In this document: piece by piece, positions 34,812 to 44,008 of the stretch
Layout: each line of letters begins with the position of its first letter
How positions within the stretch are numbered: position 1 is the first letter of the stretch
Source: Paenibacillus sp. NAIST15-1
GTDB lineage: Bacteria > Bacillota > Bacilli > Paenibacillales > Paenibacillaceae
DNA length: 64,000 nt
Assembly: GCF_001894745.1 (NCBI RefSeq)
Contig: NZ_BBYF01000022.1
Location: 25,131 to 89,130 of the forward strand
Direction: 5' to 3'
Notes under the pieces: generated by a model
Told to the model about the DNA's origin: nothing
What the model saw: only the letters and a program-made list of their open reading frames with translations
Databases searched by the model: none
Made by a program: the position numbers and the translations under genes

Positions 34812-35681
34812 ATGAAAATAGATCAAAAATATTCGGGCAATGTGTTCATTTGCAGCTCTGATGATTACGAAGGAGCAAAGGCCGTCATTTATGGCATGCC
34901 AATGGATTACACGGTGTCCTTCCGCCCAGGATCGCGCTTCGGCCCAGGCCGTATCCGCGAAGCATCGGTAGGCTTGGAAGAGTACAGCCCGTATCTCGAT
35001 AGAAGCATTGAGGAATTGAATTACTTCGATGCAGGCGACTTGCTGCTGCCATTCGGCAATGCGGCGAAGAGCCTGGATATCATCGGGGAATTCGTAGGCA
35101 AGCTGCTGGGCGATGGGAAGTTCCCAATCGGCCTTGGCGGGGAGCACCTAGTGACATGGCCTATCCTGCAAGAGGTGTACAAGAACTACCCTGATCTCGC
35201 TATTATTCATATTGATGCGCACGCTGACTTGCGGGAGCAGTATGAGGGTGAGCCTTTGTCTCACTCCACACCAATCCGCAAGGCTGCTGAGATGATCGGC
35301 GGCAAGAACGTGTACCAGTTCGGCATTCGCTCTGGGTCGCGTGAAGAGTGGGCATACGCTCGCGAGAACATCAATTTCTTCCCGTTCGAGGTAGCGGAGC
35401 CTCTGAAGAAGGTTCTGCCTGAGCTGGCTGGCCGTCCGGTCTATGTCACGATCGATATTGATGTGCTTGATCCAAGCTGCGCACCGGGAACAGGAACGGC
35501 AGAAGCGGGAGGCATTACGTCGAAGGAATTGCTTGAAGCGGTTCATTCGATTGCTCGTTCGGAAGCCAATGTTATCGGATGTGACTTGGTGGAAGTTGCG
35601 CCAATCTACGATCCAACCGAGCAAACGCCGATTACGGCGAGCAAAATCATTCGTGAGATGCTGCTCGGGTTCGTAAAGTAA
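34812..35681 (+). CDS. speB: Agmatinase
   Basis: A 289-residue ureohydrolase from ATG 34812 (GAAGGAGGAGCGTAGACA). It converts agmatine to putrescine and urea. Manganese ligands are in GGEHLVTWP, IIHIDAHADLR and VTIDIDVLDPSCAPGTGTAE, the three signature regions of the arginase/agmatinase family. It follows speE by 31 bp and makes the putrescine that SpeE uses; the pair is conserved as speEB in Bacillus. A terminator follows at 35710-35754. Confidence 0.96.
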   Translation: MKIDQKYSGNVFICSSDDYEGAKAVIYGMPMDYTVSFRPGSRFGPGRIREASVGLEEYSPYLDRSIEELNYFDAGDLLLPFGNAAKSLDIIGEFVGKLLGDGKFPIGLGGEHLVTWPILQEVYKNYPDLAIIHIDAHADLREQYEGEPLSHSTPIRKAAEMIGGKNVYQFGIRSGSREEWAYARENINFFPFEVAEPLKKVLPELAGRPVYVTIDIDVLDPSCAPGTGTAEAGGITSKELLEAVHSIARSEANVIGCDLVEVAPIYDPTEQTPITASKIIREMLLGFVK

Positions 35682-35709
35682 TGTAGTCTGTAACAAAGCA
35701 GCATCGTCC

Positions 35710-35754
35710 AAGCGCACGGAATCTGCATGCAGCAGAGGAAGTGCGCTTGTTTTT
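35710..35754 (+). terminator. Intrinsic terminator after speEB
   Basis: AAGCGCAC (35710-35717) pairs with GTGCGCTT (35741-35748), followed by GTTTTTG. Confidence 0.7.
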
Positions 35755-35830
35755 GTAAGAAGCAGCAAAAGGGCAGGGCTTAGACATGCGTTGCGGTCCC
35801 CTTTAAAATATAGAGAAAGGGAGGATGAGA

Positions 35831-36802
35831 ATGAGTAAGATGAAGATTTTACTTATTTCGATCACAACCGTATTCATTATTATCATCGTTGCATTAGGAT
35901 TCATAGGGAATCATTTTTACAACATAGCGCTTAATCCGGAGACGGAGCGTCCGTTCCTCGACAACAATCCGGATCTTGATCGGGCGGTTCCGACGATGCA
36001 AGTAGATGGACAGGAGACGCAAGGAAATGAGGTGGCAAAAGAATGGATCGAAACGAAGCATCACGACGAGGTCACGTTAGCTTCTTTCGATGGTTTGAAG
36101 CTGCAGGGCTATGAGTATCGGCAAGAGAATCCCACGAATAGGTGGGCCATTGTCGTTCATGGCTATACGAGCTCCGGTAAGCAGATGTCGTATGCGGTCA
36201 AGAGATTCTATGATAAAGGCTATCATGTACTGCTCGTCGACTTACGAGGACATGGAAAGAGCGAGGGCTCCTATATTGGAATGGGCTGGCATGATCGACT
36301 AGACATGATGGGTTGGATTCGCCATATCGTCGAAGCTAACCCCGAGTCTCAAATTGCCCTGTATGGGGTCTCCATGGGAGGAGCGACGGTTATGATGACC
36401 TCGGGAGAAGAACTTCCTGCGAATGTCAAGGTGATTGTCGAGGACTGTGGGTACACGTCGGCTTACGATGAATTCAGCTACCAATTGAAACGGCTATTTC
36501 ATTTGCCTGCCTTCCCGATTATGACGGCTTCCAATGTGGTCGCTAATATTAGAGCCGGTTATGACTTGCAGGAAGCCTCTGCCTTGAAGCAAGTAGCAAA
36601 GAGCAAGACTCCTATTCTATTCATTCACGGGGATTCCGACATGTTCGTTCCATATGAAATGGTTCATGAGTTATATGATGCGGCAAATGTCGAGAAGGAT
36701 CTGCTGGTGATCAAGGGTGCAGGACACGGCGGCGCTCATCTTGCTGGAGCGGTATATTGGAATAAAGTATGGGAATTCACAGATAAATTTATGGCGTCCT
36801 AA
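35831..36802 (+). CDS. Membrane-anchored alpha/beta hydrolase
   Basis: The start is ATG 35831 (GGAGG then a 6-nt spacer; an in-frame ATG at 35825 overlaps that region), giving 323 residues. Residues 5-25 form one membrane anchor. The hydrolase core has the oxyanion strand AIVVHGYTSSGKQMSY, DLRGHGKSEG, nucleophile elbow GVSMGGAT (Ser about 181), acid HGDSDMFVP and base GAGHGGAHL. It belongs to the YqkD/BEM46-like group of surface-facing hydrolases with unknown substrates. It is a single-gene unit between speEB and the MraY-like gene. Confidence 0.88.
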   Translation: MSKMKILLISITTVFIIIIVALGFIGNHFYNIALNPETERPFLDNNPDLDRAVPTMQVDGQETQGNEVAKEWIETKHHDEVTLASFDGLKLQGYEYRQENPTNRWAIVVHGYTSSGKQMSYAVKRFYDKGYHVLLVDLRGHGKSEGSYIGMGWHDRLDMMGWIRHIVEANPESQIALYGVSMGGATVMMTSGEELPANVKVIVEDCGYTSAYDEFSYQLKRLFHLPAFPIMTASNVVANIRAGYDLQEASALKQVAKSKTPILFIHGDSDMFVPYEMVHELYDAANVEKDLLVIKGAGHGGAHLAGAVYWNKVWEFTDKFMAS

Positions 36803-36822
36803 CGAAATGACAACATGAACAG

Positions 36823-36857
36823 AAGCCCTGCCGCCTCAAAAGGCTGCAGGGCTTTCG
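36823..36857. terminator. Intrinsic terminator between convergent genes
   Basis: AAGCCCTGC pairs with GCAGGGCTT, followed by TCGTGTG; a short T-run makes it moderate in strength. Confidence 0.6.
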
Positions 36858-36870
36858 TGTGCAACAACTG

Positions 36871-37833
36871 TTAAGATAAGAGGAACTTCCAAGCTAACCA
36901 GCATATCCCCACTCCGACCCACGAGATGAAGCCAAAGATAACGACGATCTTGTTCTCACTCCAACCGTATTTGAGCGAGTAATGATAGTGGATGGGCGCC
37001 ATTCGGAACATTCTCAGCTTCGTTCTGCGGTAGTACCATACTTGTAGAATAACAGACAGTTGTTCTGCGAAGTAGACGAAGAAGAGAACCGGAATCAGGA
37101 TCTCTACCTTCTCGAGAACCGCAAGGAATGACAGGGAGCCGCCGATGGCGAGCGATCCGGTATCCCCCATGAATGCACGCGCAGGATAAATATTATAAAT
37201 GAACAGCCCAAGCAGACAGGCAATCATGATGAGCGAGAACATCTTCACTTCCATATGATCGGATATGAGGAAGAAGAAGAAATAAGTCGGGATCGACACA
37301 TTGATAAGCAACCCATCCAGACCATCTGTAAAGTTAATCGCATTTGCCGAACCTACCACGAACAGTACCATAATTGGCACATACACGAGTAGAGGAAGAT
37401 CGAGCGTTAGCCCGCCCCCAAGCACAATGGTCGTACTGACGTCAAAATGCTGAATGAGCACGTACAACAGAACTCCGGTAAAGGAGAATTGGAAGACAAG
37501 CTTTGCTTTGCCCGATATCCCGGAGGGATCCTGAAATACGGCCTTCTTCAAGTCATCCATTAGACCAACGGAACCGAATAGCAGAAACGTCGCTGCCAGA
37601 AACATCGTCATTGGCGATGGGTGATAGGAGACAGAGGTAATTACACCGATAATCAGGATAAGGCCGGCCATCAGCGGTGTGCCGCGCTTAGCTTGATGAT
37701 CAGGCGGAAGCTCAGCTCGAATCGGCTGCGTCAGCTTCAGTGTCCGCAATCCCCAGATGAGCAATGGGGTCAATGCGGCAACGAGCAGGAAAGATACACT
37801 CGAAATGCCTAATAAGGAAGGGTTCACAGACAT
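36871..37833 (-). CDS. MraY-like phospho-N-acetylmuramoyl-pentapeptide transferase paralogue
   Basis: A 320-residue protein with about ten membrane helices. MraY hallmarks are all visible: DHQAKRGTPLMAG, GLMDDLKK (the Asp pair), NAINFTDGLDGL, ARAFMGDTGSLAIGG and the C-terminal RMAPIHYHYSLKYGWSENKI. In true MraY the last motif is PIHHHFE; here the central His and the Phe are both Tyr. It therefore belongs to the polyprenyl-phosphate sugar-1-phosphate transferase superfamily and is closest to MraY, but it is not in a division/cell-wall cluster. It probably acts on undecaprenyl phosphate at the inner membrane face, perhaps as a second or sporulation-specific MraY. Confidence 0.85.
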   Translation of the reverse strand: MSVNPSLLGISSVSFLLVAALTPLLIWGLRTLKLTQPIRAELPPDHQAKRGTPLMAGLILIIGVITSVSYHPSPMTMFLAATFLLFGSVGLMDDLKKAVFQDPSGISGKAKLVFQFSFTGVLLYVLIQHFDVSTTIVLGGGLTLDLPLLVYVPIMVLFVVGSANAINFTDGLDGLLINVSIPTYFFFFLISDHMEVKMFSLIMIACLLGLFIYNIYPARAFMGDTGSLAIGGSLSFLAVLEKVEILIPVLFFVYFAEQLSVILQVWYYRRTKLRMFRMAPIHYHYSLKYGWSENKIVVIFGFISWVGVGICWLAWKFLLS

Positions 37834-38337
37834 TCACCTATTTGTATGTATTTTGTATAGCTGAGTACAGTTTATTATAATTCAAGCCAATGGACAAATA
37901 TTCCTTTTGTATCGGTGTGAAAACAGCAAATGCCAGCATCATTACGAATGCCGGCATCTGTATAAATGAACAAATATACTGCTTCAGGCCGTCCCTGATT
38001 CGCTTACAAGGAACCTGCCACAATATTGCCTTGATGAAAGACAGCTTGTCGATGTGCGCGCCTTGCGACGGCTTCAGCTGTGCAGCTTGCATCGACAAGC
38101 ACGGCATCTGCCGCATCGCCAACTTGTGGCCACTGGCGTACGCCTTCTTGACTTGGTGGGCACGTCGGGTCACTCCTCTAATAAATGGATTGTGCGTCGC
38201 GGTTCCTTCATATAAACACTGGATTTCTCTATCAACAAGATTAGCATGAGAGAAGATGGGAGAAAAATAAAGATAAAGCATAGATCATAACGTGAAAAAG
38301 GAGCTGTCTAGGACAGCTCCCGTTCTATTCCGTATCG
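37834..38337. other. Intergenic region with a weak ORF of unclear status
   Basis: On the minus strand 37838-38281 is open for 147 codons and its middle part (about 37990-38185) has GC-rich third positions, but there is no good start or recognisable domain; overlapping plus-strand frames are also open. A hairpin (imperfect ATGCC..GGCAT arms near 37930-37962) lies between it and the MraY-like gene. It could be a decayed gene. I cannot call a function. Confidence 0.3.
38294..38320 (-). terminator. Intrinsic terminator after the small membrane protein gene
   Basis: Read on the minus strand, GGAGCTGTC and GACAGCTCC form a perfect 9-bp stem with a 3-nt loop, followed by TTTTTC. Confidence 0.8.
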
Positions 38338-38604
38338 TTAGACTGCAGAGGTTCCTGTACGTCTACGGTGGTTGCGATGTGCGGTTCGTTTTGTGTTTCG
38401 AATCATCATATAAATGCATAGCCCGAACAGCGGAGCGATGACCACAATGGTCGTCATGCCGACTGTAAAGAAGACAGAGTGTTCAATGCGGATGCTGTCG
38501 ATAACAACCCATACTGACGAAGATAGGTGGAGTACGAGCGTTATCAGGAGCAGCCAGTCGCTATGGTTCGTTAACCAAGTTAGAAGTACCGTCCATTCCA
38601 CCAT
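38338..38604 (-). CDS. Small two-helix membrane protein (PLDc_N-like)
   Basis: The start is ATG 38604 (GGGGGCGATAT upstream), giving 88 residues; an in-frame ATG at 38637 is less well placed. Two membrane helices (about 14-31 and 43-66) are separated by VVIDSIRIEHSV and followed by a very basic tail (RNTKRTAHRNHRRR). This resembles the phospholipase D nuclease N-terminal (PLDc_N) type of small membrane proteins. No enzymatic residues are present. The gene has its own terminator at 38294-38320. Confidence 0.6.
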   Translation of the reverse strand: MVEWTVLLTWLTNHSDWLLLITLVLHLSSSVWVVIDSIRIEHSVFFTVGMTTIVVIAPLFGLCIYMMIRNTKRTAHRNHRRRTGTSAV

Positions 38605-38901
38605 ATATCGCCCCCATATTCCTCGAAATAATGACATAAGCTGAGCAATTATGCAGCAGCGGACAATCGAGGAATCTTTTACTACTATTATTATAATTGA
38701 GGGAAGATTCGAATTTCCACGTCTTTATTGAGGTATAACCTTACAAATTCGTAAGTTATCGTATTATGCCATAGATTGTCGATTAATTGTCCCTGCTATG
38801 CTTAGCTGTATCCCTAGGGCGCAAATAGGAAAAGGAGGTTGCAAAAGGCGGGCGTATACCGGATAATTTAGAAATCAGACTTTGGAGAATGGAGCTTGAC
38901 A

Positions 38902-39396
38902 ATGACGGAGCATCAGAGGGAAGCGGCTGATAGATTGCCGGTTCTTATCACGATTGACAGCCGACAAGATGATGAACGGGTCACGGAGCACGTACGGGGC
39001 GATTTATATCGGAAGGGTTCACATTTCTATATTCGCTATACTGAGACTCAGTCCCAGCCGGAGCGGGTGAAGCGACGAAGTGATTCTGCCGAAGATGCGA
39101 GCCGTACACAGGTTACACTGAAGGTGAGTGAGAACCAGGTGAAGCTAACGCGTAGAGGACAGGTTGAAGCAGAGCAGACATTTGCTCTTGGAGCGAGACA
39201 GAATGGTTACTATCGTTCATCTGCGATTCGCTTTCCTCTAACAACAGCGACATCGAAGCTGTCTTGGGACAAGCCTTGGCCGTTCGAAGGGCCGCTACAA
39301 TTCGACGAATTGCGTATAGCGTGGTCGTATCAATTATATATAGAAGAACGCTGCACGGGGAAATTCAATATTCAATTACGTATTACACCCGCCTGA
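38902..39396 (+). CDS. ywiB: YwiB family protein (DUF1934)
   Basis: I choose ATG 38902 (GGAG 7 nt upstream) over the TTG at 38896, giving 164 residues. It is a small beta-barrel-like protein of the DUF1934/calycin type: PVLITIDSRQDDERVTEHVR, GDLYRKGSHFYIRYTET, VTLKVSENQVKLTRRGQVEA and the C-terminal LYIEERCTGKFNIQLRITP. The family has no proven enzymatic role. As in B. subtilis it lies directly upstream of argS, 39 bp away, and is probably co-transcribed with it. Confidence 0.85.
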   Translation: MTEHQREAADRLPVLITIDSRQDDERVTEHVRGDLYRKGSHFYIRYTETQSQPERVKRRSDSAEDASRTQVTLKVSENQVKLTRRGQVEAEQTFALGARQNGYYRSSAIRFPLTTATSKLSWDKPWPFEGPLQFDELRIAWSYQLYIEERCTGKFNIQLRITPA

Positions 39397-39435
39397 AACA
39401 GGCATGAACGATAAGATGCAGGAGGAACGAGACAT

Positions 39436-41112
39436 ATGAGCAGTGTAATGGAACGAGTAAACAATCAAGTGAAGCAAGCAATTGAGGATGCAATCGTACA
39501 GGCAGGTCTTGTAGCGCGCGAGGATATTCCTGCGTTCGTTATTGAGGTGCCGAAGGATAAGACGCACGGTGATCTGGCATCCAATGCAGCGATGCAGTTG
39601 ACGCGCATTGCGAAGCGCAATCCACGCCAAATTGCTGAAGCGATCATCGAGAACCTGAACAAAGAAGCGGCTTCCATTGAAAGCGCAGAGATCGCTGGAC
39701 CTGGATTTATTAATTTCCGTGTGAACAAGAGCTATCTTTACGACATCTTGCACGAAGTGAATGAAAAAGGCAGCGACTACGGACGGATTGCGGCTGGCAG
39801 CGGTCAACGCGTACAGGTAGAGTTCGTATCTGCGAACCCTACAGGAAGCCTTCATCTTGGACACGCACGCGGTGCGGCTGTCGGCGATGCATTGTGCAAC
39901 CTGCTTGATTACGCGGGTTATGAAGTAACGCGCGAATATTATATTAACGATGCAGGGAACCAAGTGAACAATCTTGCGAAATCGATTGAATGCCGCTATA
40001 AGCAAGCATTGGGACAGGATGCAGAAATGCCTGAAGATGGATATCACGGTGTAGATATTAAGGGATTTGCGGAAGAGCTTGTTCAAGCAGAGGGCGAACG
40101 TCTGCTGTCCTTGTCTGAGGAAGAGCGCGAGCGTTATTTCCGTACTTACGGTCTCTCGAAGGAATTGGATAAAATCAAGCGCGACTTGAATCGCTTCCGT
40201 GTTCCGTTCGACGTATGGTTCAGCGAGACATCGCTCTACGAGAACAATGAGGTAACGAAGGCGCTGGATGCGCTTCGTGCAAGCGGACATGTATTCGAGC
40301 ATGAAGGTGCAACATGGCTGCGCACAACGACATTCGGCGATGACAAGGATCGCGTATTGGTGAAGAATGATGGTTCTTACACGTACCTGACTCCAGATAT
40401 TTCGTATCATATGGATAAATACGGCCGTGGCTTTGACAAAATGATTAACATTTGGGGTGCTGACCACCATGGATACATCCCACGTATGAAAGCGGCTATG
40501 GAAGCACTCGGTAATGATCCGGATAAGTTGGTCGTGTTGATTGCGCAAATGGTTAGCTTGTTCCAAGATGGCGAGAAAGTGAAAATGTCCAAGCGTACGG
40601 GGAAAGCCGTAACCATGGAAGATTTGATGGATGAAGTGGGCGTTGATGCAATCCGTTACTTCTTCACAATGCGTTCGATGGATTCCCACCTTGACTTTGA
40701 TATGGACTTGGCGATCTCAACATCCAATGAGAACCCTGTCTATTACGTACAGTATGCGCATGCGCGTATTTGCAGCATTTACCGTCAGGCGGAAGAACAA
40801 GGGGTTGCGTTGCAGCCGTTGAATGAGCTGAATTTGGCGAAGCTGACGGCAGAGCATGAATTCGACCTGCTTCGCAAGCTGGGTGAGCTTCCAGAAGAGA
40901 TTGCAGTTGCTGCCCGCGACTATGCGCCACATCGTTTGATTCGTTATGTGTACGAGCTGGCATCGCTCTTCCACAGCTACTACAGAGCAGAGCGTGTCAT
41001 TACAGAGGATGCAGAGCAGACACAAGCCCGTCTAGCATTGCTCGGCGCTGTTCGTACAACAATTGCGAACGTACTTCGTCTGGTTGGCGTATCTGCTCCA
41101 GAACAGATGTAA
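39436..41112 (+). CDS. argS: Arginyl-tRNA synthetase
   Basis: A 558-residue class I synthetase from ATG 39436 (GGAGGAACGAGACAT). Domains in order are the N-terminal Arg_tRNA_synt_N (1-90), a Rossmann catalytic core with the HIGH motif as HLGH in [18 protein letters not shown], the KMSKS-equivalent [15 protein letters not shown], and the anticodon-binding DALR domain ending in [12 protein letters not shown]. It charges tRNA-Arg with arginine using ATP. The Bacillus gene order ywiB-argS is kept. A terminator follows at 41157-41197. Confidence 0.98.
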   Translation: MSSVMERVNNQVKQAIEDAIVQAGLVAREDIPAFVIEVPKDKTHGDLASNAAMQLTRIAKRNPRQIAEAIIENLNKEAASIESAEIAGPGFINFRVNKSYLYDILHEVNEKGSDYGRIAAGSGQRVQVEFVSANPTGSLHLGHARGAAVGDALCNLLDYAGYEVTREYYINDAGNQVNNLAKSIECRYKQALGQDAEMPEDGYHGVDIKGFAEELVQAEGERLLSLSEEERERYFRTYGLSKELDKIKRDLNRFRVPFDVWFSETSLYENNEVTKALDALRASGHVFEHEGATWLRTTTFGDDKDRVLVKNDGSYTYLTPDISYHMDKYGRGFDKMINIWGADHHGYIPRMKAAMEALGNDPDKLVVLIAQMVSLFQDGEKVKMSKRTGKAVTMEDLMDEVGVDAIRYFFTMRSMDSHLDFDMDLAISTSNENPVYYVQYAHARICSIYRQAEEQGVALQPLNELNLAKLTAEHEFDLLRKLGELPEEIAVAARDYAPHRLIRYVYELASLFHSYYRAERVITEDAEQTQARLALLGAVRTTIANVLRLVGVSAPEQM

Positions 41113-41156
41113 GACAGCGCCTAACGAGAGTTACAATGTTCATTGCCTAATATAGA

Positions 41157-41197
41157 GCGTCCTGTGAGCTGAAACTAGCTTGCAGGACGCTTTTCTT
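41157..41197 (+). terminator. Intrinsic terminator after argS
   Basis: GCGTCCTG (41157-41164) pairs with CAGGACGC (41183-41190), followed by TTTTCTT. Confidence 0.82.
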
Positions 41198-41279
41198 GTT
41201 CCCACAATAGTTAGTTGTTCGGTAGAATAAGAACAAGAACCATCGAGAGGATCGAGCTAGAGAGAAAGTAGGTGACGGG

Positions 41280-43070
41280 ATGCTGTATTTGCTTCCGCTG
41301 ATGATCGAGCGGGTAGGCGTATTACTGATCATCGCATTTGTGCTGTCGCGTATGAAGTCATTTCGACATATTGTTCATAATGAACACGGTACAGCTGAGA
41401 AATGGCTGCTGATCTTCGTGTTCGGCGCGTTTGGGGTAATCAGCAACTATACTGGTGTGCAAATTCATAATAGCTCGGTATATTCACAAGCTTGGCATAT
41501 GGATATAGAGACGGGAAGTGCCATTGCGAATACACGCATTATGGGTGTTGTCATTGGAGGACTGCTTGGCGGTCCATTTGTCGGAACAGGTGTTGGGTTA
41601 ATTGCGGGCTTGCATCGCCTATCGCTTGGCGGCTATACCGCTGCTGCTTGTGGGATATCGACGATAATGGCCGGTATTATCACTGGGCTCGTTGGAAAGC
41701 GCTTTCGTATGATTCAAGGCAAGCATGCTGCATGGCATGCAGCGTTGATCGGCATAGGGATGGAGTGTGCGCAGATGGGCACCATCTTGCTCGTAGCGGA
41801 ACCTTGGAGCTCTGCTTGGGAACTCGTCAAGCTGATTAGTGTGCCGATGGTCGCGGTCAATGGATTCGGCATTCTATTATTCATGCTGATTATTCAATCC
41901 ATCTATGAGGAAGAGGAGCGCTCTCGGGCGCTGTTGACCCATAACGCTCTTCATATCGCCGATCAGACCTTGCCGTTTTTCCGTCAAGGGTTAAATAGCG
42001 ATTCATGCCGAGAAGCGGCGTTGATCATATGGAAAGGTACGAATGCTGACGCGATCTCCATTACAGATGAGCATCACATTCTTGCGCACGTGGGCGCGGG
42101 GGACGACCATCATGTGCCGTTGAATGGAATATCCACGCAGTTGACGAAGCAAGTGCTGGAGGAGGGCATTGTTCATAAGGCATCCTCACGAGAAGAGATT
42201 CAGTGTTTCGAGCCGAGTTGTCCTTTGCAAGCTGCATACGTATTACCACTTAAGGTGCATGACCGTACGGTGGGCACATTGAAGCTGTACTTCAAGCAGC
42301 CCTCACGGCTGGATCGAGTAGAACGAGAGCTTGCAGAGGGTCTTGGCAAGCTGTTCTCCACCCAGTTGGAATTGGCGGAAGCAGAACGGCAGAGTCGGCT
42401 GCTGAAGGATGCGGAGATCAAGGCGCTGCAAGCTCAGGTTCACCCGCACTTTCTATTTAATGCCTTCAATACCATATCCGTTCTCTGCCGCACCGATTCG
42501 GAGAAGGCGCGCAAATTGCTGCAGCAGCTCAGTGTGTTTTTCCGCAGCAATCTGCAGGGCGCACGTAAGATGCTTATCCCGCTGCACAAGGAATTAGAGC
42601 ATGTGGAAGCGTATTTGTCATTGGAACAGGCGAGATTCCCCGGCAAATATGTCGTAGAGACGGACATTGACGGTTCTCTTATGGACGTACTAATACCGCC
42701 ATTCACGCTTCAGCCACTGGTGGAGAATGCGATTCGGCATGCCTTCTCCAAGGGATTTGCTTTGTCGCAAGGAATAGTATCGATTCGGGCGCAGGTGAAT
42801 GGAGCTAGCGTGACGATTACGACCAAGGATAATGGGAAGGGCATAGCACCAGAGTCCATGGCCGCGCTTGGCAATGAGGCGGTTCCGTCTGCAGAAGGAA
42901 CAGGCACAGCGCTGTGCAATATTGTGAAGCGAATAGAAGAACTGTATGGAAGCAGGGGCTCGATTCAAATCGATAGTACACTTGGAGAAGGGACATCGGT
43001 CACGATTACGTTGCCGATTCATTATAGCGAACGGGGGGACATCGATGTTGAAAGTATTTATCGTGGATGA
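41280..43070 (+). CDS. lytS: LytS/BtsS-type sensor histidine kinase
   Basis: A 596-residue membrane kinase from ATG 41280. Residues 1-210 form the 5TM-5TMR_LYT sensor with repeated short helices (FGVISNYTGVQIHNSSVYSQ, NTRIMGVVIGGLLGGPFVGT). A GAF domain follows (about 225-360). The phosphoacceptor region is LQAQVHPHFLFNAFNTISVL (His_kinase, pfam06580 type), and the C-terminal ATPase has LVENAIRHAF, DNGKGIAPE and GTALCNIVKRIEELYG. It overlaps the regulator gene by 26 bp. Relatives sense pyruvate (E. coli BtsS, B. subtilis LytS) and control pyruvate carriers, which fits the CstA-family gene downstream. Confidence 0.9.
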   Translation: MLYLLPLMIERVGVLLIIAFVLSRMKSFRHIVHNEHGTAEKWLLIFVFGAFGVISNYTGVQIHNSSVYSQAWHMDIETGSAIANTRIMGVVIGGLLGGPFVGTGVGLIAGLHRLSLGGYTAAACGISTIMAGIITGLVGKRFRMIQGKHAAWHAALIGIGMECAQMGTILLVAEPWSSAWELVKLISVPMVAVNGFGILLFMLIIQSIYEEEERSRALLTHNALHIADQTLPFFRQGLNSDSCREAALIIWKGTNADAISITDEHHILAHVGAGDDHHVPLNGISTQLTKQVLEEGIVHKASSREEIQCFEPSCPLQAAYVLPLKVHDRTVGTLKLYFKQPSRLDRVERELAEGLGKLFSTQLELAEAERQSRLLKDAEIKALQAQVHPHFLFNAFNTISVLCRTDSEKARKLLQQLSVFFRSNLQGARKMLIPLHKELEHVEAYLSLEQARFPGKYVVETDIDGSLMDVLIPPFTLQPLVENAIRHAFSKGFALSQGIVSIRAQVNGASVTITTKDNGKGIAPESMAALGNEAVPSAEGTGTALCNIVKRIEELYGSRGSIQIDSTLGEGTSVTITLPIHYSERGDIDVESIYRG

Positions 43071-43800
43071 TGAGCCGCTAGCGCGTGACGAACTCTGTTA
43101 TCTGCTTCGCCGCACGAAACGGGTTGACGTTGTAGGAGAGGCAGAATCGATGGAAGAGGCGTTGAAGCGCATAGGGGCGCTGCGTCCGGACGTCGTATTT
43201 CTCGATATTCAACTTGCCGAAGCGAGTGGGTTGGAGGCAGCAGAACGGTTGGGCGCGTTGGATGAGCCACCTGCGATTGTATTCGCAACGGCGTATGATG
43301 AATATGCGCTGCGTGCTTTCGAGTTGAACGCTGCTGACTATATTTTAAAGCCGTTCGATGAGCAGCGCATTCAGCTAACCGTCGAGAAGCTGGAGAAGCA
43401 GGGCTCGCGTTCAGTTACATTGATGCAGAATGAGGTAATATCACATTCCCGGTCTATCCCGACAGAACGGGTAGAGCGGCTTGCCATTACGACGGTGGAT
43501 GAGCGCATTGTTGTTCTGCATGTGGATCGCATCGTGTACATCGGGTTTGAAGAGGGAAAGACAGTCGTCGCAACGACAGAACAGCGCTATCGTGTAGGAG
43601 AACCACTTAGTGTACTGGAGCGGAAGCTGATTCACCCATCCATTATTCGTGTGCATCGGGCCTACTTGGTGAATGTGGATCGCATTGTAGAGATTGAGCC
43701 ATGGTTCCACTCCACATGCCAACTGAAGATGCAGGACGGATCCAGCTTGCCTGTGAGTCGTACCTATATGAAGGAACTTAAGCAGCTTCTAGGATTTTAA
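43045..43800 (+). CDS. lytT: LytTR-type response regulator
   Basis: The start is ATG 43045 inside the kinase gene (GGGGGGACATCG upstream), giving 251 residues. The receiver domain has DDEPLARDEL (acidic pocket), PDVVFLDIQL (phospho-Asp near residue 56) and YILKPFDEQRI (Lys). The C-terminal LytTR DNA-binding domain is ERLAITTVDERIVVLHVDRI ... IIRVHRAYLVNVDRIVEIEP. LytTR proteins bind paired direct or inverted imperfect 9-12 bp sites. It is paired with the overlapping kinase and likely activates the CstA-family transporter gene at 44009. Confidence 0.93.
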   Translation: MLKVFIVDDEPLARDELCYLLRRTKRVDVVGEAESMEEALKRIGALRPDVVFLDIQLAEASGLEAAERLGALDEPPAIVFATAYDEYALRAFELNAADYILKPFDEQRIQLTVEKLEKQGSRSVTLMQNEVISHSRSIPTERVERLAITTVDERIVVLHVDRIVYIGFEEGKTVVATTEQRYRVGEPLSVLERKLIHPSIIRVHRAYLVNVDRIVEIEPWFHSTCQLKMQDGSSLPVSRTYMKELKQLLGF

Positions 43801-43873
43801 AATAGTGGCGTTCACTAATCATCCAATCAATTTTGGTATGAGATGGAGAAGAGGCGAATAAGGATAGAAGAGA

Positions 43874-43908
43874 GGGTTGAAATCGTTTGCATTTCAATCC
43901 TTTTTTTG
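43874..43908 (+). terminator. Intrinsic terminator after lytT
   Basis: GGGTTGAAAT pairs with ATTTCAATCC (one G-T pair), followed by TTTTTTT. It separates the two-component genes from the transporter gene. Confidence 0.85.
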
Positions 43909-43941
43909 TGCACTTCATCATGGACATGCGGCATTCTGCTT

Positions 43942-43966
43942 TGAAAACAGGGTAATGCTGTTTTCA
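43942..43966. promoter_or_regulatory. Perfect 9-bp inverted repeat upstream of the CstA-family gene
   Basis: TGAAAACAG (43942-43950) and CTGTTTTCA (43958-43966) are exact inverse complements with a 7-bp spacer, 43 bp before the start codon and next to TAAGAT (43972-43977), a possible -10. Candidate site for LytT or for a carbon regulator. Confidence 0.55.
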
Positions 43967-44008
43967 TAAGGTAAGATAACAGCAACAGCTCGAAAGGAGT
44001 GGACGATC

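Noticed and set aside
38740..38755. Short dyad CTTAC-N6-GTAAG upstream of ywiB
   Set aside because: Only 5-bp arms in an AT-rich region; easily found by chance and with no clear regulator.
39376..40689. 437-codon minus-strand ORF across argS
   Set aside because: It is the antisense shadow of argS, whose synthetase motifs are unmistakable; its translation is rich in His, Cys and Ile with no domain.
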